Source: CAYFLR01 sp964343805
GTDB lineage: Bacteria > Bdellovibrionota_B > Oligoflexia > CAYFLR01
Direction of reading: 5' to 3'
Length of the DNA stretch: 64,000 bases
Assembly (NCBI GenBank): GCA_964343805.1
Contig: CAYFLR010000013.1
Location: 56,606 to 120,605, forward strand
Shown: one piece after another, positions 18,115 to 27,221 of the stretch
Numbering within the stretch: the stretch's first letter is position 1
Layout of the letters: each line of letters begins with the position of its first letter
The notes under the pieces: model-generated
The model's input: the letters and a program-made list of their open reading frames with translations, nothing else
Database searches by the model: none
Told to the model about the DNA's origin: nothing
Made by a program: the position numbers and the translations under genes

Positions 18115-20193
18115 GTGGCTCTGAATTATTATAGCAGTCAAAAAGAAGATAAAGGCAGTGAAAAGTCCATAGGCTACTTTAGCGATCTGTTTGCACTGCT
18201 TTGCTTTATTTTTCTCTTTCTCTATGTGATTTCTACCTTGCAACAGAATTTATCCTCCTTGAATCAAAATATAAAAAGTCAAAAGGTAGAGAAGAACTAC
18301 GATCAGAAGATCAAAAATATTGTGCAGGAATATGAAAAGCAGATGGTAGTTTTTCAAAAAGAGAAAGAGGAATACATCAAACAGCATGCCACTAAAGAGC
18401 AGAAAAACACCTACGAAGATGTCCTTGAGAAATTAAAGGCCGTGAAGTTGAAAGAGCAGAAGAAGCTAGAAGCCTATCAAGACCTCATGGATAAAACTCA
18501 AAATAAGATTAAAAATATCTTCTCTCTCAATAAACAAATTGAAAATATAGCGGCCTCAAATTTAGTGGCCTCTGCCCAAATTAAAAAGCTAAAAGAAGAG
18601 AAAGAAAAAATAAAAAAGCAAAAGGAACAGGAAGAGTTAAGGAAAAAGCAAATTCTCGAAGAGATGCAGAAAAAGGTAGAGGAGAAAGAGAAACAAAAGC
18701 AGGTAGCTATCTTAAACGTAAAGAAACAAACCCAAGATGTTATTCAAAAGAAAGAAAAAGAATTGAAACAAAAAGTTAAGAAAGTGCAAGAAATGGCTAT
18801 CTCCATGGTGAAACAGACCAAGGAAGAGATGACTAATAAATATGAACAGAAAATAACCGAGCAGGACAAAAATTATAAAGAACAGATAAATACCATCCAA
18901 AAACAAACTAAAGAGCAGTTACAAAAGCAAAAGCAGGATTGGCAAAAAGAAATAGAAGCCAAAGATCAGCAGATGAGCATGAAGGTCCAAGAGTTTCAAG
19001 ACAAAATCACGACTCAAGAACAGCAGTATAAACAGCAAATTACCACTCAAGAACAGCAGTACAAGCAGCAAATTACTACTCAAGATCAACAATACAAACA
19101 AAAAATTGCCCAACAAGAGCAACAATATCAACAAGAGATCTCACAAAAAGTTCAGAAATATGAACAACAAATTCAAAAGCAAGGGCAACAGCATCAACAG
19201 GAGATGACATCTCAAGATCAAAACTATAAGCAGCAGATAAACAGTTTACAAAAAGCAAGCCAAGATCAACTGCAAAAACAAAACGCTTTATGGCAGAGCG
19301 AGCTACAAAGCAAAGAGCAGAACTGGCAGGCCAAAACCAATGAACTGCAACAATCTCTCAGCCAAAACAAAGACGCCTTCGCCCAATTTAAGAGTGCCGC
19401 TCAGGCAAAAGAAGATCAGTTGAAACAAGACATGAAAAATGCCCTTGTAGAAAACACCGCTGCTCTCACAGCTAATTTTGATAATCAAATGGCAGAAGCA
19501 GATAGTCAACATAAGAAAAAATACAGTGGCTTAAAAGATAAATATAAAGCAGCGGTTGAAGATAAATGGCGCCTCATTGACAAAGTCAACATATTTGCCG
19601 AACCTCAAGCGAAATTGGTCGACCGAATTCATGGGAAGTTAACTGAAGCCTTTAAAAAAGCCGGTATTGAAGCCGATGTAAATCCCACATCTGGAGAGGT
19701 GACCATCAAGTTTAGAGACACCTTCTTTGATTTTGATAAGTCAGATTTAAAAGACGAAATGAAGGACCAGGTTGCTAAACTTTTTCCTATTTTTGCCAAG
19801 ACGATATTAGGTGATCGAAGTATTGCTAGAAGGGTTAAATCCTTTGACCTCATTGGTTATGCTTCCCCTGTCTATGGCGGAGGATTTGTTTATCAAGATG
19901 CTCGCACCGAGTTCGGACGACGAGCCCTAAAATACAATATGGATTTGAGCTACCAACGAGCACAATCGATTTTTCACTATGTATTCAACCCGGAAAACGT
20001 CAAATTTAAATACCAAAGATCCATGCTTAGAAAAACCAAAGTGATCAGTATGAGTCACCTAGGTACCAAACTCAAAAGGCTATTACCTGAGTATGACAAG
20101 AGTAAGCATTTTTGTGAAAATTATGACTGCCAAGAGTGGCAAAAAACATCGATTCGATTTAATTTTCGACAACCCAGATTTGAGGGTAAATAA
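18115..20193 (+). CDS. MotB/OmpA-like protein with giant coiled-coil stalk
   Basis: 692 residues from GTG 18115. One membrane helix near residues 22-42 begins with an Asp (Y-F-S-D24-L-F-A-L-L), the position of the ion-carrying Asp in MotB. Residues 45-480 are a Lys/Gln/Glu-rich coiled coil, including seven exact-length 11-residue repeats (298-374). The C-terminal 190 residues are OmpA/MotB-like: VTIKFRDTFFDFDKSDLKDEM, then FDLIGYASPVYG and MDLSYQRAQSIFHYV, the peptidoglycan-binding fold. The coil is far longer than in flagellar MotB. It is followed after 2 nt by the MotA/TolQ-like gene, so the pair should form a membrane ion-channel motor or energy transducer. Confidence 0.85.
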   Translation: MALNYYSSQKEDKGSEKSIGYFSDLFALLCFIFLFLYVISTLQQNLSSLNQNIKSQKVEKNYDQKIKNIVQEYEKQMVVFQKEKEEYIKQHATKEQKNTYEDVLEKLKAVKLKEQKKLEAYQDLMDKTQNKIKNIFSLNKQIENIAASNLVASAQIKKLKEEKEKIKKQKEQEELRKKQILEEMQKKVEEKEKQKQVAILNVKKQTQDVIQKKEKELKQKVKKVQEMAISMVKQTKEEMTNKYEQKITEQDKNYKEQINTIQKQTKEQLQKQKQDWQKEIEAKDQQMSMKVQEFQDKITTQEQQYKQQITTQEQQYKQQITTQDQQYKQKIAQQEQQYQQEISQKVQKYEQQIQKQGQQHQQEMTSQDQNYKQQINSLQKASQDQLQKQNALWQSELQSKEQNWQAKTNELQQSLSQNKDAFAQFKSAAQAKEDQLKQDMKNALVENTAALTANFDNQMAEADSQHKKKYSGLKDKYKAAVEDKWRLIDKVNIFAEPQAKLVDRIHGKLTEAFKKAGIEADVNPTSGEVTIKFRDTFFDFDKSDLKDEMKDQVAKLFPIFAKTILGDRSIARRVKSFDLIGYASPVYGGGFVYQDARTEFGRRALKYNMDLSYQRAQSIFHYVFNPENVKFKYQRSMLRKTKVISMSHLGTKLKRLLPEYDKSKHFCENYDCQEWQKTSIRFNFRQPRFEGK
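19006..19236 (+). repeat. Seven 33-bp units encoding an 11-residue coiled-coil repeat
   Basis: In-frame units of consensus ITTQEQQYKQQ run without indels from residue 298 to 374. The first three are nearly identical in protein and DNA, and the later ones have diverged. An 11-residue (hendecad) period favours a straight or right-handed coiled coil. Confidence 0.85.
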
Positions 20194-20195
20194 TT

Positions 20196-21071
20196 ATGGA
20201 ACCAGGAATCATTCACCACCTCTTAGAAATGCTGTCAGAGTCGGCTGGCAATTATATGATGGCCCTGATGGTCGGCACCTTCTGTGTAGCATTTGTGGTT
20301 AGGCTGTGTATTTATTACATCATTAAAAGTGAACAAAAGTTCACCAAAGAGTTTGAGGCCAGAGTGGTCAGGCATATGATGAATGAATACAAAACGGGAA
20401 AAAACTGGACCTTTCAAAAAATCACCGACTTTCTTTTAAAGAAGACATTTCATGAGACCTATTTATTACAGAAAGTCCAAGGCCTCAGAAGAATTAAATA
20501 TCTGTTTACCCAATTGCTCAATAAGATATTTGGAATAGAAAGAGGAGCCAATCTAATCATTGAAGATACCCTTCAGCAAACTAAGTTTTTACGCGGCGGC
20601 ATGGAGCAAAATTTCGACATGGGACTCAACTTTGTCTTTTCCTCTAACCCCTATTTCAATCGACTCTTTAGGATATTCTCTATCGGAATGATTGATGACA
20701 TTTTATCTATCTTACCAGGCATCTTTATTATTGGAGGTCTCTTCGGTACCTTTCTCGGTATCATGGGAGGTCTCCCCGCCTTGCAGGTGATGGATGTAAC
20801 CGATATGCAAAAATCAAGTGAAACCCTGAATTTCTTTTTAAGAAATATGGGTTTTGCCATGGGGACATCTGTATTGGGAATTTTACTATCAGTGGGTACC
20901 ACCGTACTGAATACTATTTTTTCACTCAAATCCATCTATGTTGATTTAATTGAGCGCTATAAAAACTCGCTCATTTTCCTATTTAAAGAAACCACCACTA
21001 AAGTAAAAAAAGCTCGTCTCATTACCCGATCCGAGCCAAAACCAGAGGAATCAAAAACTATCCCAGCTTGA
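20196..21071 (+). CDS. MotA/TolQ/ExbB-family channel subunit
   Basis: 291 residues. Predicted membrane helices lie at about 22-44, 171-193 and 218-243. PGIFIIGGLFGTFLGIMGGLPAL (174-196) and MGFAMGTSVLGILLSVGTTVLNT (218-240) are the two signature helices of the MotA/TolQ/ExbB proton-channel family. The cytoplasmic loop between helices 1 and 2 has about 125 charged residues, as in MotA and TolQ. It starts 2 nt after the MotB-like stop. With that partner it should convert ion flux into movement or force on the long periplasmic stalk. Confidence 0.88.
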   Translation: MEPGIIHHLLEMLSESAGNYMMALMVGTFCVAFVVRLCIYYIIKSEQKFTKEFEARVVRHMMNEYKTGKNWTFQKITDFLLKKTFHETYLLQKVQGLRRIKYLFTQLLNKIFGIERGANLIIEDTLQQTKFLRGGMEQNFDMGLNFVFSSNPYFNRLFRIFSIGMIDDILSILPGIFIIGGLFGTFLGIMGGLPALQVMDVTDMQKSSETLNFFLRNMGFAMGTSVLGILLSVGTTVLNTIFSLKSIYVDLIERYKNSLIFLFKETTTKVKKARLITRSEPKPEESKTIPA

Positions 21072-21080
21072 GGCTAACCC

Positions 21081-21572
21081 ATGAAACAAATGCGGCTGAT
21101 GATTTATGTTTCTCAAGGAGTTTTCCATGTTGCAGGAGACTTAGATCAAGATTCCACATTTGAAGAGATCGAAGATTATTATATGGATCCGGTCATCATG
21201 GATCTCACCGGGTTAAGGCGGATTGACGCCTTAGGCTCGAAAAGATGGATCGAAATACTTGAAATGCTACAGGAAAGAAAAATATTTTTACGAAATTGCC
21301 CTCAGGTTGTGATAGAGCAAATCAATATGTTTCCTGAGTTTTTAGTCCATGCTCAAATTCGTTCCTTCTCCATGCCATTTTACTGTGAATCATGCCAAAC
21401 AGAGCAGTCTTTTAAAGCCACTATGAAAGAGGCCAAGAAAGAAAACTTTCTTTCAACTATCAACGATCGTTATGAATGTGAGGACTGTGAAGCACTAGTT
21501 CAATTGAAACCCAATGTAGATGAATATTTTGAATTTCTAGCACCCTATTTAAAGCCAGAAGAGACCAGTTAA
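21081..21572 (+). CDS. STAS-like domain plus zinc ribbon, non-phosphorylatable form
   Basis: 163 residues. Residues 1-85 look like a STAS (anti-sigma antagonist) fold: PVIMDLTGLRRIDALGSKRWIEILEML. The SpoIIAA-type phosphoserine position is Ala50 (I-D-A-L-G). The C-terminal half has two C-x2-C pairs (YCESC and YECEDC), a likely zinc ribbon. It starts 9 nt after the TolQ-like stop and belongs to the motor operon. A clear paralog lies at 63482 with Ser at the matching position. The inferred role is a regulatory or scaffold subunit. Confidence 0.75.
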   Translation: MKQMRLMIYVSQGVFHVAGDLDQDSTFEEIEDYYMDPVIMDLTGLRRIDALGSKRWIEILEMLQERKIFLRNCPQVVIEQINMFPEFLVHAQIRSFSMPFYCESCQTEQSFKATMKEAKKENFLSTINDRYECEDCEALVQLKPNVDEYFEFLAPYLKPEETS

Positions 21573-21593
21573 TTTCATTTGTGAGAGTGACCT

Positions 21594-22307
21594 ATGGGCT
21601 TATTTTCCAGTTTAAAAAATTTAGTGACAAAAGAGGATCTCCAACAAGAGTATGAACTCAGAGAATGCCGTATTTTGGTAGATCAAATTGAGGGGGTCAG
21701 TTTTTCACTTAAAGAAAATGAGAACGAGATTCCCATAAAAATTGATAATATTTCTATCAATGGAATAGGTCTGAGTAAGGATTCGGTGGACAATTGGGGA
21801 GAAGTTGGAAGCTCCCTTTTTGGTAAATTACATTTCGATCAAAAAGATTATGATGTGCAAATGGAGATCGCTCGCATTACCCCTTCTTTGATTGGCTGTA
21901 AATTCACAGAATTCCCCACAGAATATGAAGAGCACTTTGAAGAATTCTTTGCCGTAGAACTGGCCGCTACTGATTTGGTTCCCATTACCATGCAGGGCTT
22001 ATCCCAAGAAAGCGAAGAGGGAAAACCCTTTTATTATAAAGGAGATAATGACTGTCTGATTAAACTGCTAGAAAAAGATAAAAATGTCATCTCATTTTCT
22101 ATCTCCTTTTTAGGACATAATGTAGGCTTTGAAGTTAATAAACCTTTAAAAGCCTGGTTTGAAGATAATGAAGAAGGAGAAGAAACAGGCTCGAACTTTG
22201 TTCAAATTATCAAGACAACTCGGAGCTTCTTGAATAACACCTCCTGTCTACCCAAAGAGCAAAGAGCTTTTATTTTAGAGCAACTAAATTCGGGACCTGC
22301 AACTTAA
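21594..22307 (+). CDS. PilZ-like regulatory protein
   Basis: 237 residues, soluble. The segment IKIDNISINGIGLSKDS (about 45-61) matches the second PilZ motif (D/N-x-S-x-x-G), followed by beta strands (VGSSLFGKLHFDQKDYDVQMEIARI) typical of the PilZ barrel. A canonical RxxxR motif is not evident upstream, so c-di-GMP binding is doubtful. The C-terminal 100 residues are unidentified. Position at the end of the MotB-MotA-STAS run suggests it regulates that complex, as YcgR regulates flagellar motors. Confidence 0.6.
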   Translation: MGLFSSLKNLVTKEDLQQEYELRECRILVDQIEGVSFSLKENENEIPIKIDNISINGIGLSKDSVDNWGEVGSSLFGKLHFDQKDYDVQMEIARITPSLIGCKFTEFPTEYEEHFEEFFAVELAATDLVPITMQGLSQESEEGKPFYYKGDNDCLIKLLEKDKNVISFSISFLGHNVGFEVNKPLKAWFEDNEEGEETGSNFVQIIKTTRSFLNNTSCLPKEQRAFILEQLNSGPAT

Positions 22308-22414
22308 TTCGTTCTGTCAATTCTATTTTGTTTTATTGACCTAATAGTCTAACTATAATAAAATTCGAAAAATACATAATACATATTAATGAAAATACTT
22401 TTATGGAGGTTAAA

Positions 22415-22813
22415 ATGCCATTTATTGACTGGTCTGATAAACTCAGTGTAGGACATCCCACGATTGATTCTCAACATCAGAAGTTAGTAGAAATGCTGAA
22501 TACACTTAATGACGCTATGGCTGACCGAAAGGGAAACGATGTCCTAGGTGGGATTTTCACAGGGCTCGTTGAATACACAGTCACTCACTTTCAATACGAG
22601 GAAGGACAGATGGACCTGCATAAGTATCCAGATGCAGTAAACCATAAAGCAGAACATAAAAAACTCACAGAAAAAGCTCTCGACCTCAAAAAACAATTTG
22701 ATGAAGATGCCATGCTCATCTCGGTGCAAGTGATGTCCTTCTTACGAGATTGGCTGCAAAATCATATTCAAAATGTAGATAAAAAGCTGGGAGATTATTT
22801 ATCATCTAAATGA
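22415..22813 (+). CDS. Bacteriohemerythrin
   Basis: 133 residues, the usual single-domain length. All diiron ligands are visible: H in VGHPTID, the HQHQK-type IDSQHQKLVEM, HFQYEEGQM (H and E), NHKAEHKKL (two His), and LRDWLQNHIQNVD (H and D). It binds O2 reversibly for storage, delivery or sensing. ATG 22415 is chosen because GGAGG sits 5 nt upstream; an in-frame ATG at 22403 overlaps that site. It is about 100 nt after the PilZ-like gene and probably has its own promoter. Confidence 0.95.
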   Translation: MPFIDWSDKLSVGHPTIDSQHQKLVEMLNTLNDAMADRKGNDVLGGIFTGLVEYTVTHFQYEEGQMDLHKYPDAVNHKAEHKKLTEKALDLKKQFDEDAMLISVQVMSFLRDWLQNHIQNVDKKLGDYLSSK

Positions 22814-22868
22814 TTATCTCTGCTTATAGTATCGAGAATAAACGGTCTGGGGGTGATACAATAGCCGA

Positions 22869-24494
22869 ATGAATAAGCCTTTATCACTTCCCAGTTTCCC
22901 TTTGATCTTTTTGGTTATTTTCTTAGCCTTTTACTGCACACGATCAGAAAAAGAAAATGACAACAGCAGCGAAGATCAAATTTCCAATGAACGTACTGAG
23001 CCGACTCCCTTACCAAATCCTTGGAATCAAATAAAAGCTTCCGACCCTTTTAATAATAACTCTTCAAGTAGTTCAGAAGAAGAACTCTTTTTTAATGAGA
23101 TAGGAAGCTCGAAAGAAAGCCTCACTTCTCAGTATCAAGATGCGCTATCAAGTTTTTTACAAGCTGAGAAAGAGTGCCTTCAATCGAACTATCAAAAGTG
23201 TCATGAAATACTATCAGCACTTTGGAGCAAGTATCCTACCGGAGATCTCAGTTGGTATAACCTCACCAGTGAAGATGGAGATATGAACCTGGGGACTCCT
23301 CCTTTCTACTACGCTCTTCGTATGCTTTCCGACCTAGCTGAATTAAATCTTGAAAGTAAAGCGGAACCCAAAGAGAGCTTTCTACTTACTGTCATTTTAG
23401 TGGGTAAGTCCGAAAGTTTAATGCCCACCAGTCAAAATGACCTTACAAAATCCACGGGAATAAAAACTATTGAAAATCTTCATACCAGTTTGCGGGATGA
23501 TGAAAATAAGCTACTCACAGAATCTTTGAGAATTTTCAAGGAGTATGTCCTGGTGATGAGTCAGGGTCTGAAGTCTCTTAAGGTAAATTATTTATTCGTA
23601 GATGACTATCAGATACCAGTGGAAATTAAATTTGATGAGAGATATTTTGCGACTCCCTCTACTAAAGGCTACACTGAGCTATGGTCTTATATAGATGATG
23701 AAGTGAAGGCAAAAACCGACTGGTGGTGGCTCATCTACCCCTCTCAAGTTCCAGATCGTTACCCAGATTTTGCAACAAGTGAATTTGTTACTGGGGGGAT
23801 GGGACTCGGAGAGCAAGGGATTAAACCTCTGTTCATAATAGACGATCTATGGCTTATACGGCGGCCTCCCCATTTAGGGAAAGGACTTTACACTTCCTTA
23901 GAACGAAGAGTCTACCTTCCTCAATGGCTTCAGCACGAGTTTTTCCACCATCTATTTAGAGTGTACCCCATTTTCGAATTAGAAAAGGAATCTCATCAAT
24001 GGTTTGATAAAATTAACTGGCCGAGTGATTTTGAGGGAGTGTTTGAAGCCGATTACTATCATGAATCCCTCTTTAAAAGAATTCTTGATACTGGAGACCC
24101 AATTCCCTCAATACATTTATCATATAAAGCCCCAGAAGAGAGTTTATGGAAGGAAGTTCCCATCAGTGGCATTTGTGGGAAATATCGACATCTCCCTTAT
24201 CAAAATGAATGGCATGAAGGAACAATTAAGCTGAAAGACTCTAATGAGAGTAATACTTATGTTTGGAAAAATAGTGCCGGCGTTTCATGGAATTTGACCC
24301 CAAATTGGACGAAAGGAACGCTAGATACTGCATCCACTAGCCCCTACTATGAAGCTGATCCCTTAAGAGGTCGTCAATTTATCTTTGGTTTAGAAAAAAT
24401 AAAAGCCGGTGGTTTCAACCCCAAACTTACTGGATTTACTTTTATGGGAGGTTTTTATCAATTAATTGAGGAACATTCATGTGAGGGAAGCTAA
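22869..24494 (+). CDS. Lipoprotein with HEXXH metallopeptidase-like motif
   Basis: 541 residues. The signal peptide ends LAFYC (Cys23), an atypical lipobox. A Ser/Glu/Asn-rich low-complexity linker runs to about residue 85. The body contains LPQWLQHEFFHHLF with H356-E357-F-F-H360, a canonical zinc-protease HEXXH helix, with Glu residues about 10-15 residues later (FELEKESHQWF) that could supply the third ligand. No named family recognised. A C-terminal beta-rich region may bind substrate. The stop abuts the stop of the convergent gene. Confidence 0.75.
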   Translation: MNKPLSLPSFPLIFLVIFLAFYCTRSEKENDNSSEDQISNERTEPTPLPNPWNQIKASDPFNNNSSSSSEEELFFNEIGSSKESLTSQYQDALSSFLQAEKECLQSNYQKCHEILSALWSKYPTGDLSWYNLTSEDGDMNLGTPPFYYALRMLSDLAELNLESKAEPKESFLLTVILVGKSESLMPTSQNDLTKSTGIKTIENLHTSLRDDENKLLTESLRIFKEYVLVMSQGLKSLKVNYLFVDDYQIPVEIKFDERYFATPSTKGYTELWSYIDDEVKAKTDWWWLIYPSQVPDRYPDFATSEFVTGGMGLGEQGIKPLFIIDDLWLIRRPPHLGKGLYTSLERRVYLPQWLQHEFFHHLFRVYPIFELEKESHQWFDKINWPSDFEGVFEADYYHESLFKRILDTGDPIPSIHLSYKAPEESLWKEVPISGICGKYRHLPYQNEWHEGTIKLKDSNESNTYVWKNSAGVSWNLTPNWTKGTLDTASTSPYYEADPLRGRQFIFGLEKIKAGGFNPKLTGFTFMGGFYQLIEEHSCEGS

Positions 24495-25130
24495 TCATTT
24501 AGTGGTTATACTTAGCATAATCCCACTGAAGTCGACTTTAGCGCCTGCTTGATAGCCTAAAAGCATTGCCCTGCCAAAGGTTTTATTCTTAAAGTAACCG
24601 CCTTCTCCCCCTAACCAACCAGAAGCTGCTCCCAAAACAAACCCTTTATACACTTGTCTTCCCACATTGAAATCAGAATAGATTATAAGGCTAACCCCAA
24701 TAGTTCCTCCGGCAGAAAAACCACCACCCCTGAGTGAGACCCATCTTACAATGTCCCTATTGATAGACATGCAGAGTCCAGCCCCTCCTTTTATAATGAA
24801 TGAGATTTGCCCTTTTCCACAAATTAAAACGGTAGTGGTAAAGTACTCATTTCCCTTCACCAAGGACATTTTTCGATCTTTATCTTCTCTTACAATAATT
24901 TGATCTGCCATTTCAATGGTCTTGGGCAATTCGGCCCGGATGGATTCAATCTCGGTTGTTGTGTGCCCTTCACCAGCCAAGTAATCTCTAATGGGTGCAA
25001 AATCAAAATGCTTTGATTCTCCATCGATAACTAAAGAGAGCACATTACTTGAGGTAGATGGATAATTAGAACTTCTCACCTTACAACTAAAAAGCACCAA
25101 AGCGAATAACAAAGGCCAAAGCATCCTCAT
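24495..25130 (-). CDS. Putative small lipoprotein, unknown function
   Basis: 211 residues starting MRMLWPLLFALVLFSC (lipobox Cys16) after an AGGAG site. The C-terminal 110 residues are very Gly-rich with strand-turn patterns (SLRGGGFSAGGTIGVSLI, GFVLGAASGWLGGEGGYF), resembling small outer-membrane or glycine-rich envelope proteins. No family recognised. Confidence 0.7.
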   Translation of the reverse strand: MRMLWPLLFALVLFSCKVRSSNYPSTSSNVLSLVIDGESKHFDFAPIRDYLAGEGHTTTEIESIRAELPKTIEMADQIIVREDKDRKMSLVKGNEYFTTTVLICGKGQISFIIKGGAGLCMSINRDIVRWVSLRGGGFSAGGTIGVSLIIYSDFNVGRQVYKGFVLGAASGWLGGEGGYFKNKTFGRAMLLGYQAGAKVDFSGIMLSITTK

Positions 25131-25278
25131 AATGAACTCCTAAAATAGGTTGTAACGGTTAACCATTATTTTATAATATCTCACTCTTCTTTTCACCTCC
25201 AATCCGACCCATGACTTGTATTTAAATCTCGATTGATTTAAAATTTATCCCAAACCCTAAGGAAAGATTGAATTACTT

Positions 25279-26451
25279 ATGAAATTACTTTTTATACTGC
25301 CCCAAAATCCATTTCTATTAAATGACGGTCTCACCTTGATCATAAACCAGTGGCTGAACCTATTAGTATATGATCATCAAGTTTATATTGCTATTTCAAA
25401 CCCTAAAGAGGGGGATGCCGACTCTCTAAAAAACCACCTTCCAAATGTCACCTTATTGGAATGGCAAAAAGAAACCCAACCAGAAAAAGCTGGAGGTTTC
25501 CCATTTAATTGGTTTGATAAGAAAGTGCTCAACTACCATCTCTTTCGTTTTCAATTGCACAGCTTAATATCATACTATCACCAGCAAAATAAATTTGACG
25601 CGATTATTACCTTTGGTATCAAAAACTCGGCCTATCAATTCCACCTAAGGGACTGTGTTAAAGTCTGTCATGTGGTGGATGATCCCATCAAGCAAAATTG
25701 GCCCAAGGCTCACTCTCTTTGGCAAAAAATAAAAAACTACAAACCCGTGGTCATATCTCTTTACAGTAGTTGGCGTTTTGCAAAAAAAATGAACCTTCTA
25801 CTCACTGTCACCGATGAGGATTCTAAAGCCTTAGCGAAGTACTCTTTCCATCCTAATATTAAAACCATCTGCAATGGAGTGGATACAGAGTTTTTTACAC
25901 CTGGGCAAGAGGGAGAGGTTCCATCTGTTATCTTCACCGGTAATATGGATTTTTTCTCCAACATTGAGGCCGTGCAGTTTTTTAGTACAAAAGTATGGCC
26001 TTTAGTGAATAAGACCAACAAGCCTGCCGAGTTTTGGATCGTTGGACGAAATCCCACAGCCGAAGTTTTGGCTCTTAATTCACCTGAGACCAACATTAAA
26101 GTGGTTGGGGCCGTACCTGATATTACGGAATACTTAGCCAAATCTTGGGTGGTGGCCGTCCCCATGGTGGTGGGAACCGGAATAAAAAACAAAACTCTAG
26201 AAGCTTGGTCCATGGCTAAACCAGTGGTTACAACGAGCATCGCCACCCAAGGTTTAATCATTGATGAAGGTAAAAACTGTTTTGTTCGAGATAGTGCAGA
26301 GGATATTGCAAAGTCTGTACTGGATCTCCTTTCATCTCAAGAACTACGAAATCAAATGGGTAAAACTGCAAGACAAACAGTTTTAGAGCACTACACATGG
26401 TCCGGCCAAGTCAATAAACTATTAAACGAAATTAAAAAATGCCAAGACTAG
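25279..26451 (+). CDS. Family 4-type glycosyltransferase
   Basis: 390 residues with a GT-B fold. The N-terminal acceptor domain opens MKLLFILPQNPFLLNDG. The C-terminal donor domain holds VIFTGNMDFFSNIEAVQFF, WIVGRNP, VVGAVPDITEYLAKSWVVAVPMVVGTGIKNKTLEAWSMAKPVVTTSIATQGL, the glycosyltransferase group 1 nucleotide-sugar site with the E-x7-E-like GTGIKNKTLE core. It probably transfers a sugar to a cell-surface glycan. The acceptor is unknown and there is no polysaccharide cluster next to it. The stop overlaps that of the YdcF-like gene by 4 nt (CTAG). Confidence 0.9.
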   Translation: MKLLFILPQNPFLLNDGLTLIINQWLNLLVYDHQVYIAISNPKEGDADSLKNHLPNVTLLEWQKETQPEKAGGFPFNWFDKKVLNYHLFRFQLHSLISYYHQQNKFDAIITFGIKNSAYQFHLRDCVKVCHVVDDPIKQNWPKAHSLWQKIKNYKPVVISLYSSWRFAKKMNLLLTVTDEDSKALAKYSFHPNIKTICNGVDTEFFTPGQEGEVPSVIFTGNMDFFSNIEAVQFFSTKVWPLVNKTNKPAEFWIVGRNPTAEVLALNSPETNIKVVGAVPDITEYLAKSWVVAVPMVVGTGIKNKTLEAWSMAKPVVTTSIATQGLIIDEGKNCFVRDSAEDIAKSVLDLLSSQELRNQMGKTARQTVLEHYTWSGQVNKLLNEIKKCQD

Positions 26452-27173
26452 CCTTGCCCCCTTATCATTGCCCAAAGGATTCCATAGAGTTCGTGCATAA
26501 GCAGATCACTGTTACGTAAAATTTGTGAACGCGGTGCAATAGTCCCCGGGAACCAAGAGTTTTTTCCTCTCACCAAGTGCCCCACTGGCACGGGGGTAGG
26601 CTTCATTCCTTTATTTACAAACAACATCATTGAACGCGTCATGTGCAGTGCGGAAGTGACTAGTAAAAATCGATCAGTCTTAACTAACAACTTTATAATC
26701 TGAGCTTGATCTTTGGTATCTAAAGAGCGATCCTCAACAATAACTCTATTCGCTGGCACTTTTAACTGAAGAGCTAGTTGCTGCATAATCACTGCTTCAG
26801 CTGTTCCTCCATATGGAGAACCACCAGATAAAATCAGCTTTGCCTCTGGATATAATTGGGCCAACCGAACGCCCTCTATAAGGCGAACCAACGAAGCTTT
26901 ATTTAGCTGACTAGTTGTAGGAATATTAGGATCTGGAACCGCTCCACCTCCCAAAACCACAATAAAAGAAGGAGCAACAGAATTTTTGCTTACTTGATAA
27001 ACTGGATAATTTCTTTCTAAAAGGGTGACGAGATGATCGGAGAGAGGGTCATAGAATGTCAGCAACATAAACAGCAAAGCCAATCCACTAAAGACCATTT
27101 GCCATTTATTTCTGGTATTTACTGACCAAGCAAAAGCCAACAAACCAAATAGAAAAATAAGTCCGGTGGGCAT
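26448..27173 (-). CDS. YdcF/ElyC/SanA-like membrane protein (DUF218)
   Basis: 241 residues with two short N-terminal membrane helices (residues 2-15 and 26-42) and a DUF218 domain: FIVVLGGGAVPDP, LSGGSPYGGTAEAVIMQQLA, VEDRSLDTKDQAQII and LLVTSALHMTRSMMLF. ElyC and SanA members act in envelope and peptidoglycan homeostasis; the biochemical activity is unsettled. No clear ribosome site precedes ATG 27173, so the start is moderate. Confidence 0.88.
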   Translation of the reverse strand: MPTGLIFLFGLLAFAWSVNTRNKWQMVFSGLALLFMLLTFYDPLSDHLVTLLERNYPVYQVSKNSVAPSFIVVLGGGAVPDPNIPTTSQLNKASLVRLIEGVRLAQLYPEAKLILSGGSPYGGTAEAVIMQQLALQLKVPANRVIVEDRSLDTKDQAQIIKLLVKTDRFLLVTSALHMTRSMMLFVNKGMKPTPVPVGHLVRGKNSWFPGTIAPRSQILRNSDLLMHELYGILWAMIRGQG

Positions 27174-27221
27174 TAACCAAGGGCTAATTGATTTTTTTAA
27201 CCAGTAAACTCCTCCTGAAAC

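Noticed and set aside
18712..19512. Hydrophobic minus-strand open frames under the coiled coil
   Set aside because: Antisense of Lys/Gln/Glu-rich codons always reads Leu/Phe-rich; no ribosome sites or conserved motifs.
18115..21071. Zorya-type defense system (ZorAB)
   Set aside because: No helicase, nuclease or ZorC-E genes are adjacent, and the long extension is on the MotB-like, not the MotA-like, subunit.
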